NCBI RefSeq assembly: GCF_900182595.1
Contig: NZ_FXTN01000001.1
Location: forward strand, 558,001-622,000
From: Pedobacter westerhofensis
GTDB taxonomy: Bacteria; Bacteroidota; Bacteroidia; Sphingobacteriales; Sphingobacteriaceae
Length of the DNA stretch: 64,000 nucleotides
Reading direction: 5' to 3'
Each line of letters begins with the position of its first letter. Within the stretch, counting starts at the first letter, position 1. Under the pieces are notes generated by a model. It was not told where the DNA came from, ran no database searches, and saw only the letters and a list, made by a program, of their open reading frames with translations. This document shows positions 44,483-53,748 of this stretch, one piece after another. Both the position numbers and the translations under genes were made by a program.

Positions 44483-45478
44483 ATGAATAAAGTAATCTTG
44501 TTAGATAAAAGGCCTGCAGGAGTTCCTGAAGTGTCGGATTTTAAATTTGTAGAGGAAGAAATGCCTTCTGCAAAAGCTGGGGAAGTCCTGCTAAAGACCC
44601 GTTTTGTATCCGTGGACCCTTACCTGCGCGGAAGGATGAGAGATGTAAAATCATATGTCGCACCTTTCCAGTTGGGGGAACCTATAACTTCTGCGCTGGT
44701 TGTGGAGGTGGTCCGCTCACTGAACGACAAAATCAAAGAGGGAGATTTTTTTGTCGGCTATCTGCCATGGAAGGAATACCAGACATCTACCGGAGAGGGT
44801 TTAACAAAAATTGATCCCGAGGCAGCCAGTCTAAGTGCATATCTCGGTGTTTTAGGCGCAACCGGCCTGACAGCTTATATAGGACTAAAAGAAATCGGAC
44901 TTCCAAAGGCCGGACAGACTGTGGTAGTTTCCGGCGCTGCCGGTGCGGTAGGTAATGTTGTAGGACAAATCGCCAAAATCATGGGATGCAGAGTGATTGG
45001 ACTGGCAGGTTCTGATGCAAAGATTGAAACACTGAAATCGAAGTATCAATATGATGAAGGTATCAACTATAAAACAACCAAAAATCTGGCGGCCGAGATC
45101 GAAAAGCTTTGTCCGGAGGGCGTTAATATTTATTTTGATAATGTTGGAGGAGAGGTATCTGATGCGGTATATGCCAACCTCACTTACAAAGCCAGGATAA
45201 TTGTATGTGGTGCGATCGCCCTGTATAATGAGGACGAACCTGCGCTCGCGCCAAGGGTAGAATGGCGACTGGTGGTGAACAGTGCTACAATGACCGGTTT
45301 CCTGCTGTCGGATTTCGCGGATCTGCTGCCTGCAGGCGTACAGCAATTGACGACCTGGTTTAAAGAGGGCAAACTCAGCCAGTCAGAAACCATCATCAAG
45401 GGATTTGACCAGATTCCTGAAGCCTTTATCGGCCTTTTTGAAGGTCAGAACAATGGTAAAATGGTAGTTGAAATCTAA
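44483..45478 (+). CDS. NADP-dependent MDR-family oxidoreductase (CurA-like)
   Basis: The 331-residue medium-chain reductase is of the zinc-free leukotriene B4 dehydrogenase/CurA branch, reducing carbon-carbon double bonds next to carbonyls with NADPH. Signs are VDPYLRGRMRD near residue 47, the nucleotide site VVSGAAGAVGNVVGQIAKIMG, and GVNIYFDNVGGEV. There are no zinc-binding cysteines. The ATG at 44483 (MNKVILLDKRPAG) is the family start; a TTG at 44456 adds nine unlikely residues. It is first in a three-gene run with a NIPSNAP protein (35 bases later) and a hydroxyacid dehydrogenase, perhaps a small detoxification or catabolic operon. Confidence 0.92.
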   Translation: MNKVILLDKRPAGVPEVSDFKFVEEEMPSAKAGEVLLKTRFVSVDPYLRGRMRDVKSYVAPFQLGEPITSALVVEVVRSLNDKIKEGDFFVGYLPWKEYQTSTGEGLTKIDPEAASLSAYLGVLGATGLTAYIGLKEIGLPKAGQTVVVSGAAGAVGNVVGQIAKIMGCRVIGLAGSDAKIETLKSKYQYDEGINYKTTKNLAAEIEKLCPEGVNIYFDNVGGEVSDAVYANLTYKARIIVCGAIALYNEDEPALAPRVEWRLVVNSATMTGFLLSDFADLLPAGVQQLTTWFKEGKLSQSETIIKGFDQIPEAFIGLFEGQNNGKMVVEI

Positions 45479-45513
45479 TTCTTCACCCATAAAGCTAAAA
45501 ATCATACCGATTA

Positions 45514-46257
45514 ATGGAAAATGAATCTTTAAATATGGACACATCAACTGTCAAAGAGCTTACCGCAGAATCCTGGTTTGAACTGCGGATTTACAGCTTT
45601 AAAAGTGAGGAGCAGCAGGCGCTGATCGAAGATTTTTACAGTCTGGCTATTCCAGTACTAAACACCCTTGGGGTAAATCCTGTAGGCGTGTTTAACGACC
45701 TTGAACTCAGCCTGCCCGGAAAGTTATACGTGCTCCTACCTTACCACAGCCCCGAACATCTCTCCGAAGTCAGCACAGCAATGGATAATGACACGGTTTT
45801 TCAGGAATCAGCAATAGCCTATTTGAATGCGCCTGCAAATGCGCCCGCCTATGAAAGAATAGAAAGTTCATTCATGAAAGGCTTAAAAAACTTCCCTCAT
45901 CTGATGGCCCCGGCCGATAAGAAGGCCATCTTTGAATTGCGCCAGTATCAAAGTGCCAGCGAAGCAGCAGGCAAAAAGAAAATAGAAATGTTCAACGACC
46001 AGGGCGAAATCGACATTTTTAAACGCCTTCAGTTTGATCCGGTTTTCTGGGGAGAAACCATCATCGGGCCAGACAGGCCAAACTTAACATATATGGTAAG
46101 CTTTGACAGTCTTTCAGATAAGGATACCAAATGGTCAGATTTTCTTGAAGATGCAGAGTGGAAAGCGATCAGTGCAGCGCCGGAATATGCAAACGAATTG
46201 CTGGTCAGCCTGATTACTTCTACATTGCTGATCTCTGCAGAATGCTCCCAGATTTAA
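45514..46257 (+). CDS. NIPSNAP-family protein
   Basis: The 247-residue protein contains two related alpha+beta barrel halves: WFELRIYSFKSEEQQALIEDF at about residues 21-41 and AIFELRQYQSASEAAGKKKIEMF from about residue 138, each starting with the ELRxY signature. The second contains FWGETIIGPDRPNLTYMVSF. NIPSNAP proteins resemble dimeric ferredoxin-like folds; their enzymatic role is unknown. It has no signal peptide and is presumably cytosolic. It sits between two NAD(P)-dependent enzymes on the same strand with gaps of 35 and 25 bases. Confidence 0.88.
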   Translation: MENESLNMDTSTVKELTAESWFELRIYSFKSEEQQALIEDFYSLAIPVLNTLGVNPVGVFNDLELSLPGKLYVLLPYHSPEHLSEVSTAMDNDTVFQESAIAYLNAPANAPAYERIESSFMKGLKNFPHLMAPADKKAIFELRQYQSASEAAGKKKIEMFNDQGEIDIFKRLQFDPVFWGETIIGPDRPNLTYMVSFDSLSDKDTKWSDFLEDAEWKAISAAPEYANELLVSLITSTLLISAECSQI

Positions 46258-46282
46258 TAATTCCCGCTATAAAATTTAACTT

Positions 46283-47227
46283 ATGACACGCTACAAAATT
46301 GCTGTACTTGATGACTACCAGAATGTCGCCCTCTCTTATGCTGATTGGACACCCGTATCGGAATATGCAGACGTTGAAATATTCTCTGATCACCTTCATG
46401 AACCTGAACAGGTGATCAGCAGATTACTGCCTTTCGATATCGTTTGTGTAATGAGGGAACGTACACCCTTACCCGCTGAAATACTCAGTAAACTCAGCAA
46501 TCTCAAACTCATCGTTTCTACAGGTTTTCGCAATGCCTCTATTGATACTAAAGCAGCCGGGGAGATTGGTATCGAGATAATTAACACCGGGTACAGGGAC
46601 CATGGTGCCCTGGAACTGACCTGGGCATTATTAATGGCGATTGCCAAACATATTCCGCAGGAGAATGCGAACTTCAGGGCTGGCGGATGGCAGCAGATGG
46701 TTGGTGGCGACCTGAAGGGGAAAACATTGGGTATCCTTGGCTTGGGGAATCTGGGTTCAAAAATTGCCGGAGTTGCAAAAGTTTTTGATATGAATGTGAT
46801 CGCCTGGAGCCAGAATCTCACAGAAGAGAAAGCCGCTGCCGCCGGTGTAAAATATGTTGATAAAGAAACGCTGTTCAGGGAGTCAGATTACCTGACCATA
46901 CTGATGGTACTGAGCGACCGCAGCAGGGGAATTGTTGCTGCCGGAGATCTGGACCTGATGAAGCCAACGGCCTATCTGATCAACACTTCGCGGGGACCGC
47001 TTGTGGATGAGGAAGCACTGATAAAAGCGCTCACAGAAAAGAGAATTGCAGGAGCAGCGCTGGATGTTTTCGACAAGGAGCCCCTGGATGCGGATCACCC
47101 CTTCAGGAAGCTAAGCAACGTACTTGCTACACCGCATATCGGCTTTGTCACTGAAGACACCTATCACGTATTTTTTACAGATATGGTGAACAGCCTTTTG
47201 GAATGGTTCAGCAGTAAAGCTGTATAA
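46283..47227 (+). CDS. D-2-hydroxyacid dehydrogenase family protein
   Basis: The 314-residue NAD-dependent enzyme of the phosphoglycerate dehydrogenase-like superfamily interconverts a 2-hydroxyacid and a 2-oxoacid. The NAD site is LGILGLGNLGSKIAG near residue 150. The catalytic triad is Arg in NTSRGPLVDEEAL, Glu in DVFDKEPLDADHP and His in TPHIGFVTEDT. The substrate is not decidable; it lacks the C-terminal ACT domain of true SerA. It ends the three-gene plus-strand run. The downstream gene converges on it, and I see only a weak hairpin for this strand. Confidence 0.92.
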   Translation: MTRYKIAVLDDYQNVALSYADWTPVSEYADVEIFSDHLHEPEQVISRLLPFDIVCVMRERTPLPAEILSKLSNLKLIVSTGFRNASIDTKAAGEIGIEIINTGYRDHGALELTWALLMAIAKHIPQENANFRAGGWQQMVGGDLKGKTLGILGLGNLGSKIAGVAKVFDMNVIAWSQNLTEEKAAAAGVKYVDKETLFRESDYLTILMVLSDRSRGIVAAGDLDLMKPTAYLINTSRGPLVDEEALIKALTEKRIAGAALDVFDKEPLDADHPFRKLSNVLATPHIGFVTEDTYHVFFTDMVNSLLEWFSSKAV

Positions 47228-47299
47228 CATAAAGGGGGCTGTATCATTGGCTTTTTTAGAATTAAATTGAAGAATACTTCTGTCAGAAGACACCGCTAA

Positions 47300-47335
47300 A
47301 AACAAGAAAGAGGGTGATCATTGATACACCCTCTT
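47300..47335 (-). terminator. Terminator of siderophore-type receptor gene
   Basis: AAGAGGGTG (47308-47316) and CACCCTCTT (47327-47335) form a 9-bp stem with a 10-base loop. On the minus strand a U-rich tail follows (TTCTTGTTTTT). Confidence 0.85.
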
Positions 47336-47354
47336 CACTCATAAATATGTTCTG

Positions 47355-49778
47355 TTAGAAATTGTATTTGGCAGTAAGCCTTACGTTTCTTGGCACTTCG
47401 TAAATGTAGGTGTAATAAGAAACCGATGTTGGTGTTTCAGCTGCCAGTTTTGTATAAGAACCCTGTGTGATCAATCTTCTGTCAAGAAGGTTGTTCATCA
47501 GTGCAGAAAGGCTGAATTTACCTTTTGCATAGGATACACCAGCATCAAAGCGGATATATACCGGTAATTTCAACTGGGTTTGTCCTGATCCTGCATAACG
47601 GTCTGCCTGCACCTGGTACCCTCCTGAAAGCCCGAATCCGTTCAGGATAGAGTTGGTATCTCTGAACCTATAGGATAACCATCCGTTAGTAATGTGTTTT
47701 GCAGCATTGGCAAGGTAAGTACCTTCGAGGTTAGTTGCAGGGTTTTTATTCTCGTCATTGGTAACTTTTGGATCTGTATAGGCATAGTTCAATGTCAGGT
47801 CTAAACCTTTAGCCACCTCGCCTACCAGGTCAAACTCAATACCTTTTGATTTTACTTCACCCAACTGCACCTGGAAGTTATTGATATCTCCCAGCGGATA
47901 AGCCGGATCTGCTGTCAGCATATTTTTCTTGGTGATCTGGTAAATAGCGAAGGTCGAATTCCATTTTCCGTCAAACCAGTCTTTTTTCAAGCCCAGTTCA
48001 ATATTATTTCCTGTAACAGGTTTAAAAATCTGATTAGTTGCAGATCTTGAAGCCTGCGACTGGGGAATGAAGGCCTGATCGTATAAACTATATGCCGAGA
48101 AGGTACTGGTGATCGAATAACTTAAACCTACTCTTGGAGTAAAGGCATTGTCAGACATCTGCGCTGCATTGGTTTTACCTACTGTTGTAGCATGTGTAAA
48201 CCTGCCCGCTAAAGTTAAACGCAGTTTTTCTTCCAGGAAGCGAAGTTCATCCTGTAAATATGCACCAGTGTAAGTTGTGTTGGTTGCGTAGGTATTAGAA
48301 CCTGAACGTTCCTTAATACTTCTAGACCTGTCCAGAAAAGGAAGATTAGCAAAAGGAATACCATATACAGGATTGTAAATATTAAACACTGTAGTCCCGG
48401 CCAGTTTAAGATCTGCTGTTCCTGAACTTCCAAAGTCTCCCCATGTTTTGAGGTTTCCCATGTCCAGTCCGCCTAAAATTCGGTGAATCACAGGACCGGT
48501 AACAACCTGTCCCTGCAGTGAAAACTGTGCGTTTTTGTTGATTGCAAGCTCTTCACTGATATTCATGTTTCTTTTCATATCGCCATTGGCGGCAAGAGAA
48601 GTCAGCCAGATTGAACTGCCTTTCAAGCCATAATTGAGGTAAGCCACCTGCGCATTAAAAGTCCAGTCTTTATTCAGTTTATGATTTAAATAGAGCGTAA
48701 CGTTATGGTCGTTCAGGATACTTGGATCTACAGCGGGGTCTCCCAAAAAGAAACTCGGATCAGTATCACCAAATCCTTTTGGAGAGAACCCGTAGTTTCC
48801 TAATGCCAGCGCCTCAACATGCTGGTGCGTATATTCAGCAGTGAATTTGGTCATGCTGTCTATCTGGTAACTGATTACCGGGGCAATTACATATTTGTCG
48901 TTGTAATTGTACTTGTTAAAACTGCCTTTAGTTTGTGCCGCAACATTTAAGCGGAACAGCAATTTACCATCTTTGGATAATTTAGTATCCAGGTCTACGG
49001 CTGCACGTGCAAGATTAAATCCACCTGCACTCATGCTCACAGAGCTTTTGTTCGTTCCTGTAGGTTTTTTTGTAACGATGTTATAGATACCGCCCGGCTC
49101 GCCATTGGCCATCATAAAGCCTGATGGGCCTTTTACAAATTCAATGCGGTCTACTGTAGCAGCATCATCTGCAAGCGGGCCCCATGGGGTTTTCAGGTTC
49201 ATCCCGTTACGGAATGCAGGAATAGAGAAACCACGCATAAAGATGTTGGCATACTGTGCATCCCAGTGCCCAACCCTTACGGCACCACTCACGTTCCTGG
49301 TTACTCCGTCAACTACGTCGAAAACCATCTGGTCTGCCATTACCTGGCTGGTAACCACTCTGATATTCTGAGGAAGTTCCAGTAATTTTGTTTGCAAACG
49401 CAATGAAGAGGATACATTTTCTACCTTGTATTTTTTATTGGTAGAGATCTGTACGTCATTTAACTGCGAGAGGTTCTCATTCAGTGAGAAATCTGCGATC
49501 ACAGTTCCTTTAGTCACGCTTACCTGTTTTTCCTTAGGATAAAGGCCAACGGCGGATACCACAATAACATAGTTTCCCGCCGGTACTTTGTGAATGGTGT
49601 AATTACCATCTTCGTCAGTTACCGCACCATAGGTTGTACCTTTTAGCTTTACGCTAACACCGTCAGCAACGGTTCCGTCAGAGGTAGTCACCCTTCCCCT
49701 GATTCTTCCCGAATCCTGGGCAGACACCTGCATGTTGATAAATATGAGTAAAATGATAGAGAGTAGAATTTTTTGCAT
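47355..49778 (-). CDS. TonB-dependent siderophore receptor
   Basis: The 807-residue ferric-siderophore receptor is of the FhuA/FpvA type. The start MQKILLSIILLIF opens the signal peptide (ending MQVSAQ); the longer frame to 49844 is rejected. Order: carboxypeptidase-like domain about residues 24-100 (GRVTTSDGTVADGVSVKLKG), plug with ELPQNIRVVTSQVMADQM, NIFMRGFSIPAFRNGMNLK and VKGPSGFMMANGEPGGIYN, then a barrel with C-terminal RLTAKYNF. The motifs RGF and GEPGG are typical of hydroxamate/catecholate receptors. It stands alone, 27 kb from the siderophore genes, so it may import that or a foreign siderophore. Confidence 0.94.
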   Translation of the reverse strand: MQKILLSIILLIFINMQVSAQDSGRIRGRVTTSDGTVADGVSVKLKGTTYGAVTDEDGNYTIHKVPAGNYVIVVSAVGLYPKEKQVSVTKGTVIADFSLNENLSQLNDVQISTNKKYKVENVSSSLRLQTKLLELPQNIRVVTSQVMADQMVFDVVDGVTRNVSGAVRVGHWDAQYANIFMRGFSIPAFRNGMNLKTPWGPLADDAATVDRIEFVKGPSGFMMANGEPGGIYNIVTKKPTGTNKSSVSMSAGGFNLARAAVDLDTKLSKDGKLLFRLNVAAQTKGSFNKYNYNDKYVIAPVISYQIDSMTKFTAEYTHQHVEALALGNYGFSPKGFGDTDPSFFLGDPAVDPSILNDHNVTLYLNHKLNKDWTFNAQVAYLNYGLKGSSIWLTSLAANGDMKRNMNISEELAINKNAQFSLQGQVVTGPVIHRILGGLDMGNLKTWGDFGSSGTADLKLAGTTVFNIYNPVYGIPFANLPFLDRSRSIKERSGSNTYATNTTYTGAYLQDELRFLEEKLRLTLAGRFTHATTVGKTNAAQMSDNAFTPRVGLSYSITSTFSAYSLYDQAFIPQSQASRSATNQIFKPVTGNNIELGLKKDWFDGKWNSTFAIYQITKKNMLTADPAYPLGDINNFQVQLGEVKSKGIEFDLVGEVAKGLDLTLNYAYTDPKVTNDENKNPATNLEGTYLANAAKHITNGWLSYRFRDTNSILNGFGLSGGYQVQADRYAGSGQTQLKLPVYIRFDAGVSYAKGKFSLSALMNNLLDRRLITQGSYTKLAAETPTSVSYYTYIYEVPRNVRLTAKYNF

Positions 49779-49826
49779 CAGCCCGTTAAGTTTAATTAAT
49801 AAAATTTTCGGCGCAAAGTAAAGCCA

Positions 49827-49867
49827 ATTTAGATTGTAAAACAAAATTATTTGTAATTAGTCTAAAT
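49827..49867 (-). promoter_or_regulatory. Receptor promoter with flanking TTTAGA half-sites
   Basis: TAATTTTG (minus strand, 49849-49842) is a perfect -7 element 64 bases before the start. It is flanked by ATTTAGA (49827-49833) and its reverse TCTAAAT (49861-49867), symmetric about the -7. Read on the minus strand, the outer site TATTTAGACTA resembles the repeated TATTTAGAACA of the other siderophore promoter region at 19931-19963. Confidence 0.45.
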
Positions 49868-50012
49868 ACTCTAAGCATAAATGAGTTAGTATGTTCATCC
49901 CAGAGGCAGATGCAGAAAATTCACATGCCCCCTATTTGGATACAGTTAAGTCCAATCTGGAAACAAAGGATTCCGCGATTAGCCTCTACTTTGTCTGATA
50001 AAGTTCAAAGAA

Positions 50013-50816
50013 ATGGCAAAGACAATTTTTATCACAGGCGCATCAGCTGGCCTTGGCAAAGCCACGGCTAAATTATTCCAGTCGAAAGGCTGGAATGTAA
50101 TCGCTACGATGCGAAATCCTGAAAAGGAAACAGAACTCAACCAGCTGGAAAACGTGACGGTCCTTCCGCTTGATGTGACCAGTTTGGAACAAATCACCGC
50201 AGCGGCAGCGCAGGCCACCGGGCTGCATAAAGTTGACGTAGTTTTCAACAACGCAGGATATGGGTTAATGGGAGCAATGGAAGCACTCAGCGACGAGCAG
50301 ATCCTGCGTCAGATCAACACTAATCTTTTGGGGGTGATCCGTGTTACCAAAGCATTTATCCCGCATTTCAGGGAAAATAAAGGCGGTTTATTTATCAGCA
50401 CGACTTCCATGGGCGGACTGTTCGGATTTCCGTTACACTCAATTTATCATGCTGCAAAATTTGCGGTAGAAGGATGGTCAGAAGGCATGTCTTTTGAATT
50501 GGGGGTACACAATATTGGTATCAAAACGATTGCACCGGGAGCCTTTGCAACTGATTTCCTGGGGAGATCGCTCGACAAAAGTTCACATCCCGCATACCGG
50601 GAAATTGAAGACAAATTATTCTCCAGTGTAGACGGAATGATGGACGAAGCGGCCACTGCCGGACAGATTGCCGAAATAGTGTACGAAGCAGCAACTGACG
50701 GCAAAGACCAGATCAGGTATCTGGCAGGTAAAGATGCAGAGGCGATGTATGCGCACCGGCTTGAAATAGGCAGCGAAGAATTCAGGAAAGAGATCAGAGC
50801 GCAGATTCTGGGCTAG
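50013..50816 (+). CDS. SDR-family oxidoreductase
   Basis: The 267-residue short-chain dehydrogenase has cofactor motif TGASAGLGKA (residues 7-16), structural VVFNNAGYG, catalytic Ser in STTSMGG and active-site pair Y-H-A-A-K (SIYHAAKFAVEG). DVTSLEQI after the second strand and an Arg following the glycine motif (TMRNPEK) suggest NADP preference. The substrate is unknown. An AraC-family gene follows after 24 bases on the same strand, which may regulate or accompany it. Confidence 0.92.
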   Translation: MAKTIFITGASAGLGKATAKLFQSKGWNVIATMRNPEKETELNQLENVTVLPLDVTSLEQITAAAAQATGLHKVDVVFNNAGYGLMGAMEALSDEQILRQINTNLLGVIRVTKAFIPHFRENKGGLFISTTSMGGLFGFPLHSIYHAAKFAVEGWSEGMSFELGVHNIGIKTIAPGAFATDFLGRSLDKSSHPAYREIEDKLFSSVDGMMDEAATAGQIAEIVYEAATDGKDQIRYLAGKDAEAMYAHRLEIGSEEFRKEIRAQILG

Positions 50817-50840
50817 ATTTTTGTGGCAAAATTAAATCAA

Positions 50841-51746
50841 ATGAAGATTATCGATTCCATATCAGAAAAACACCGTTTGGTTTCTTTACCGGAGCCATTA
50901 CATCCACTGGTAAGTGTGATCCGTATTTCAGATATACGTTTTACGGATGACCCGATATGGCAACACTATTCCTTAAATTTCTATTGCATCTCGCTGAAGA
51001 AGAATATGTCGGGGAAAACAAGATATGGCCAGCAATACTACGACTACAACAAAGGAGTAATGACTTTCATTGCTCCTAAACAGGTGATGTCACTGGATGC
51101 AGACCAAATTGACATACTTAACCCCGTATCTGGCTACGCATTGCTGATCCATCCTGATTTTCTGCATAAACACCCGCTGGCTGCCACGATCAAAAACTAT
51201 GGATTTTTTTCCTATGCTATCAATGAAGCCCTGCATCTTTCAGACAGGGAGGAAAATTATATTGCAGAGATCTTTCAGAAAATTGATGAAGAATACCAGC
51301 ATATAGACCGGCATACCCAGGATATTATCCTTTCTCAGATTGATCTGCTGCTGAACTACTGCAACAGGTTTTACGAAAGACAGTTCCTTACCCGGAAAGC
51401 CGTAAACCATGATGTGCTCAGCAAAATGGAAACGCTGCTGAATGAATATTTTGAAGATGAAAAGGCCCTGCAAAACGGCCCCCCATCAGTTGAATTGCTG
51501 GCAAGTCAGCTTAATATATCTCCACACTACCTCAGCGACCTCTTACGTTCACTTACCGGCCAGAGTGCCCAGCAGCATATTCAGGAAAAAATCATCGAAA
51601 AGGCCAAGGAATACCTTTCATTAACCACGCTTACCGTGGCCGAAATTGCCTATCAGCTGGGTTTTGAATATCCGCAGTCATTCAATAAACTGTTCAAGAA
51701 GAAAACCGCTGTTTCCCCGCTGGAGTTCAGGCAAACCTTCAATTAA
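50841..51746 (+). CDS. AraC-family transcriptional regulator
   Basis: The 301-residue protein has an N-terminal ligand-binding-like domain (about residues 1-180, with IRFTDDPIWQHYSLNFYCIS) and a C-terminal double helix-turn-helix (about residues 205-300): SVELLASQLNISPHYLSDLL, then TVAEIAYQLGFEYPQSFNKL and the closing VSPLEFRQ. A GTG at 50823 would add six residues; the ATG fits better. It is downstream of, and probably co-transcribed with, the SDR gene. The inducer is unknown. The long hairpin at 51771-51822 follows its stop. Confidence 0.9.
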   Translation: MKIIDSISEKHRLVSLPEPLHPLVSVIRISDIRFTDDPIWQHYSLNFYCISLKKNMSGKTRYGQQYYDYNKGVMTFIAPKQVMSLDADQIDILNPVSGYALLIHPDFLHKHPLAATIKNYGFFSYAINEALHLSDREENYIAEIFQKIDEEYQHIDRHTQDIILSQIDLLLNYCNRFYERQFLTRKAVNHDVLSKMETLLNEYFEDEKALQNGPPSVELLASQLNISPHYLSDLLRSLTGQSAQQHIQEKIIEKAKEYLSLTTLTVAEIAYQLGFEYPQSFNKLFKKKTAVSPLEFRQTFN

Positions 51747-51770
51747 CATGGAGGAGGGATTGTTTAAAAT

Positions 51771-51822
51771 GGGATCTGTCCGATAGCCGAAGAAGGAATT
51801 CTTCAGCTATCGGACAGATCCC
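51771..51822. terminator. Very long hairpin between convergent genes
   Basis: Perfect 17-bp arms at 51771-51787 and 51806-51822 (GGGATCTGTCCGATAGC and its reverse), one mismatch, then six more pairs (GAAGAA/TTCTTC) close a GGAA loop. That is 23 pairs in 52 bases. It probably ends both the AraC and NmrA-like transcripts, although T runs are weak on both sides. Confidence 0.7.
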
Positions 51823-51825
51823 GAA

Positions 51826-52737
51826 TTATGCGATAGTGCCTGAAAGATTTTGCTTCGCCCATTGCGAAAGCCCAACAGTAGGGATCTTATGCTGGTAATT
51901 AAAAGTTTCTTCCATAGACCATGTTACGCCCGGATGGGTAAACACCAGCCGGTACCGGTTAAAAACATCATGTGGCTCTTCTTCCAGTTTTTGCTGCAGG
52001 TGCGGAACATCCCATAATATCTTTTCAAATTCACCACCAAACAATAAATCCATCAGCTTGCCAATCTCTTCAAAAGAAACAGTATCTCCCGCCACAAATA
52101 CCACTTCATCCAGTATTTCAGGCTGATGAAACAGAATGGCCGCCGTCAGCGCGCCGATATCCTCACAGGAGGTTAATGTAAGGGAGTGCCGCCAGTCGCC
52201 CAGCGCCCGTACAGTTCTGTCTTTCAAACTAATAACCCCAAAATCTTCACGAAACAGAAAGCTGGTGATCATTCCGGTTGAAACGATAACCCAATATGTT
52301 TTTTGCTGCGACCTGAGCATGTCCCTGACTTCTAACTGTTCATCAAATACAGGTTGGGCACTGCCCCTGCCGATCCGGTCGTAATCGGCTCCAAATTGCC
52401 AGGGGATATATTTTCTGACGCCAGCTGCTAATACTGCCTGCGTGATCTTTACCTGCATACCGGCACCGACAGAAAAGCCGCTGCAACAAATCACGGTATC
52501 ATACCTCCGGAATGTTGCGGCCAGGGTTTCAATACCATCGCGCACCAGGTCTACTGCCTCTATGCTAATTCCGTTAAACCTTGTTTTGGCGCGGATTGCG
52601 TCAGCGTTACTTGATACCGGTTGCACCAATACCCCGATCTTTAACTGCAGGTTATGTTTTTCCTGGTGATCATAAAGACTGTTTAACATCGCGAGGCCAA
52701 CCTCACCTGTACCTATTACTAAAAATGAATTTTCCAT
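51826..52737 (-). CDS. NmrA-like/aromatic alcohol reductase-type NAD(P)-binding protein
   Basis: The 303-residue atypical short-chain reductase has an N-terminal nucleotide-binding motif FLVIGTGEVGLAML (residues 5-18), VICCSGFSVGAG, and YIPWQFGADYDRIGRG, which resembles isoflavone/aromatic-alcohol reductase-like proteins. There is no standard YxxxK at the usual place, as in NmrA-type sensors, so it may be an enzyme or a redox sensor. The gene is transcribed toward the long hairpin. A 7-bp dyad spans its start codon region (52736-52766). Confidence 0.82.
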   Translation of the reverse strand: MENSFLVIGTGEVGLAMLNSLYDHQEKHNLQLKIGVLVQPVSSNADAIRAKTRFNGISIEAVDLVRDGIETLAATFRRYDTVICCSGFSVGAGMQVKITQAVLAAGVRKYIPWQFGADYDRIGRGSAQPVFDEQLEVRDMLRSQQKTYWVIVSTGMITSFLFREDFGVISLKDRTVRALGDWRHSLTLTSCEDIGALTAAILFHQPEILDEVVFVAGDTVSFEEIGKLMDLLFGGEFEKILWDVPHLQQKLEEEPHDVFNRYRLVFTHPGVTWSMEETFNYQHKIPTVGLSQWAKQNLSGTIA

Positions 52738-52824
52738 TGCCTGATCATTATAAATTGTTAGGCAATATTAGCTAAGTAAGGCGATGTGATAACTGCAAAA
52801 AGGCGACGAAGAATTGCAAAAAAA

Positions 52825-53748
52825 CTACGCTGTCCGATGCTCCAAAGGAGTAATTCCAGTATGCTTTTTATAAAAATTCTGAAAATGGGAAGCTTCCTGG
52901 AAGTGAAGGCACCAGGCAATTTCCTTCACACTGTAGTCCGTGTGTTTTATAAGTACATTGGCCTCTTCCAGCAGCCGTTCATGGATGATTGCTAATGTAG
53001 TTTTTCCTGTCGTTCGTTTCAGATTTCTGTTCAGCTGATCTACAGAAATCCCTAAAATATTTGCAAAATATGCGGGGGACTTGTCTTTTAATACATGGTG
53101 AATGTTCAGATCCTGAAAAGCATCCTCCAGGGCTGTTATGAAAAGCTCTTCAATGCCCCGGTTTTGTTCGGTAACGGCCGTCAATAGCTCATTGTCTAAT
53201 TTTTGTATGTAATGAATAATGTCCGACACCCTGTTTCTGACCAGGTGTTCTTTAAAGGTATAACCGGATGTGAATTCCAGATTCAGCTGATCAAAAATGA
53301 GCCGTATTTCCTCATATTCGGTCTTGGTTAAGGATTGTATCTGAAGATCTCTTTTTCTAAAGATCGGCAGGTCTGTGAGCGATGCCCGGCTGGCGCCCTT
53401 AAAAAAGCTTTCACTAAACACCAAAAATATAGCCCTGAAATGTTCGTCGTCAGTTTTAAATCCGGTGCGTAACCTGGGTTGTGTAAAAATGATGGTAGGT
53501 CCAGACACCGGGATTTCTTTATTGTTTACGCTGTATATAGCTTCGCCGCACAGCAGCGCAATTTTGTAAAAGGGCTTTCTCTGCAGGCGTTCACATGCTG
53601 TCTGGTCCTTTTGCAGATTTTCCCAGGATAACAGATTAAAGTGCCCGGGGAAATCGTTTTGAGATACTACTGCCTGGTCAACATACTGTTTATAAAAGTT
53701 ATCAATTGCTGCAGGGTTCATCATAACGGTTGAGTTTTTATCACACAT
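52825..53748 (-). CDS. AraC-family transcriptional regulator
   Basis: The 307-residue regulator has an N-terminal cupin-like domain (FNLLSWENLQK, GEAIYSVNNKEIPVSGPTII) and a C-terminal AraC double HTH (ANILGISVDQLNRNLKRTTG, SVKEIAWCLHFQEASHF, TGITPLEHR). The ATG at 53748 overlaps the stop of the HxlR gene by 8 bases, implying coupling; MMNPAAID at about 53724 is an alternative. It shares a transcript with the HxlR regulator, so two regulators in one operon face the quinone oxidoreductase gene. Confidence 0.9.
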   Translation of the reverse strand: MCDKNSTVMMNPAAIDNFYKQYVDQAVVSQNDFPGHFNLLSWENLQKDQTACERLQRKPFYKIALLCGEAIYSVNNKEIPVSGPTIIFTQPRLRTGFKTDDEHFRAIFLVFSESFFKGASRASLTDLPIFRKRDLQIQSLTKTEYEEIRLIFDQLNLEFTSGYTFKEHLVRNRVSDIIHYIQKLDNELLTAVTEQNRGIEELFITALEDAFQDLNIHHVLKDKSPAYFANILGISVDQLNRNLKRTTGKTTLAIIHERLLEEANVLIKHTDYSVKEIAWCLHFQEASHFQNFYKKHTGITPLEHRTA

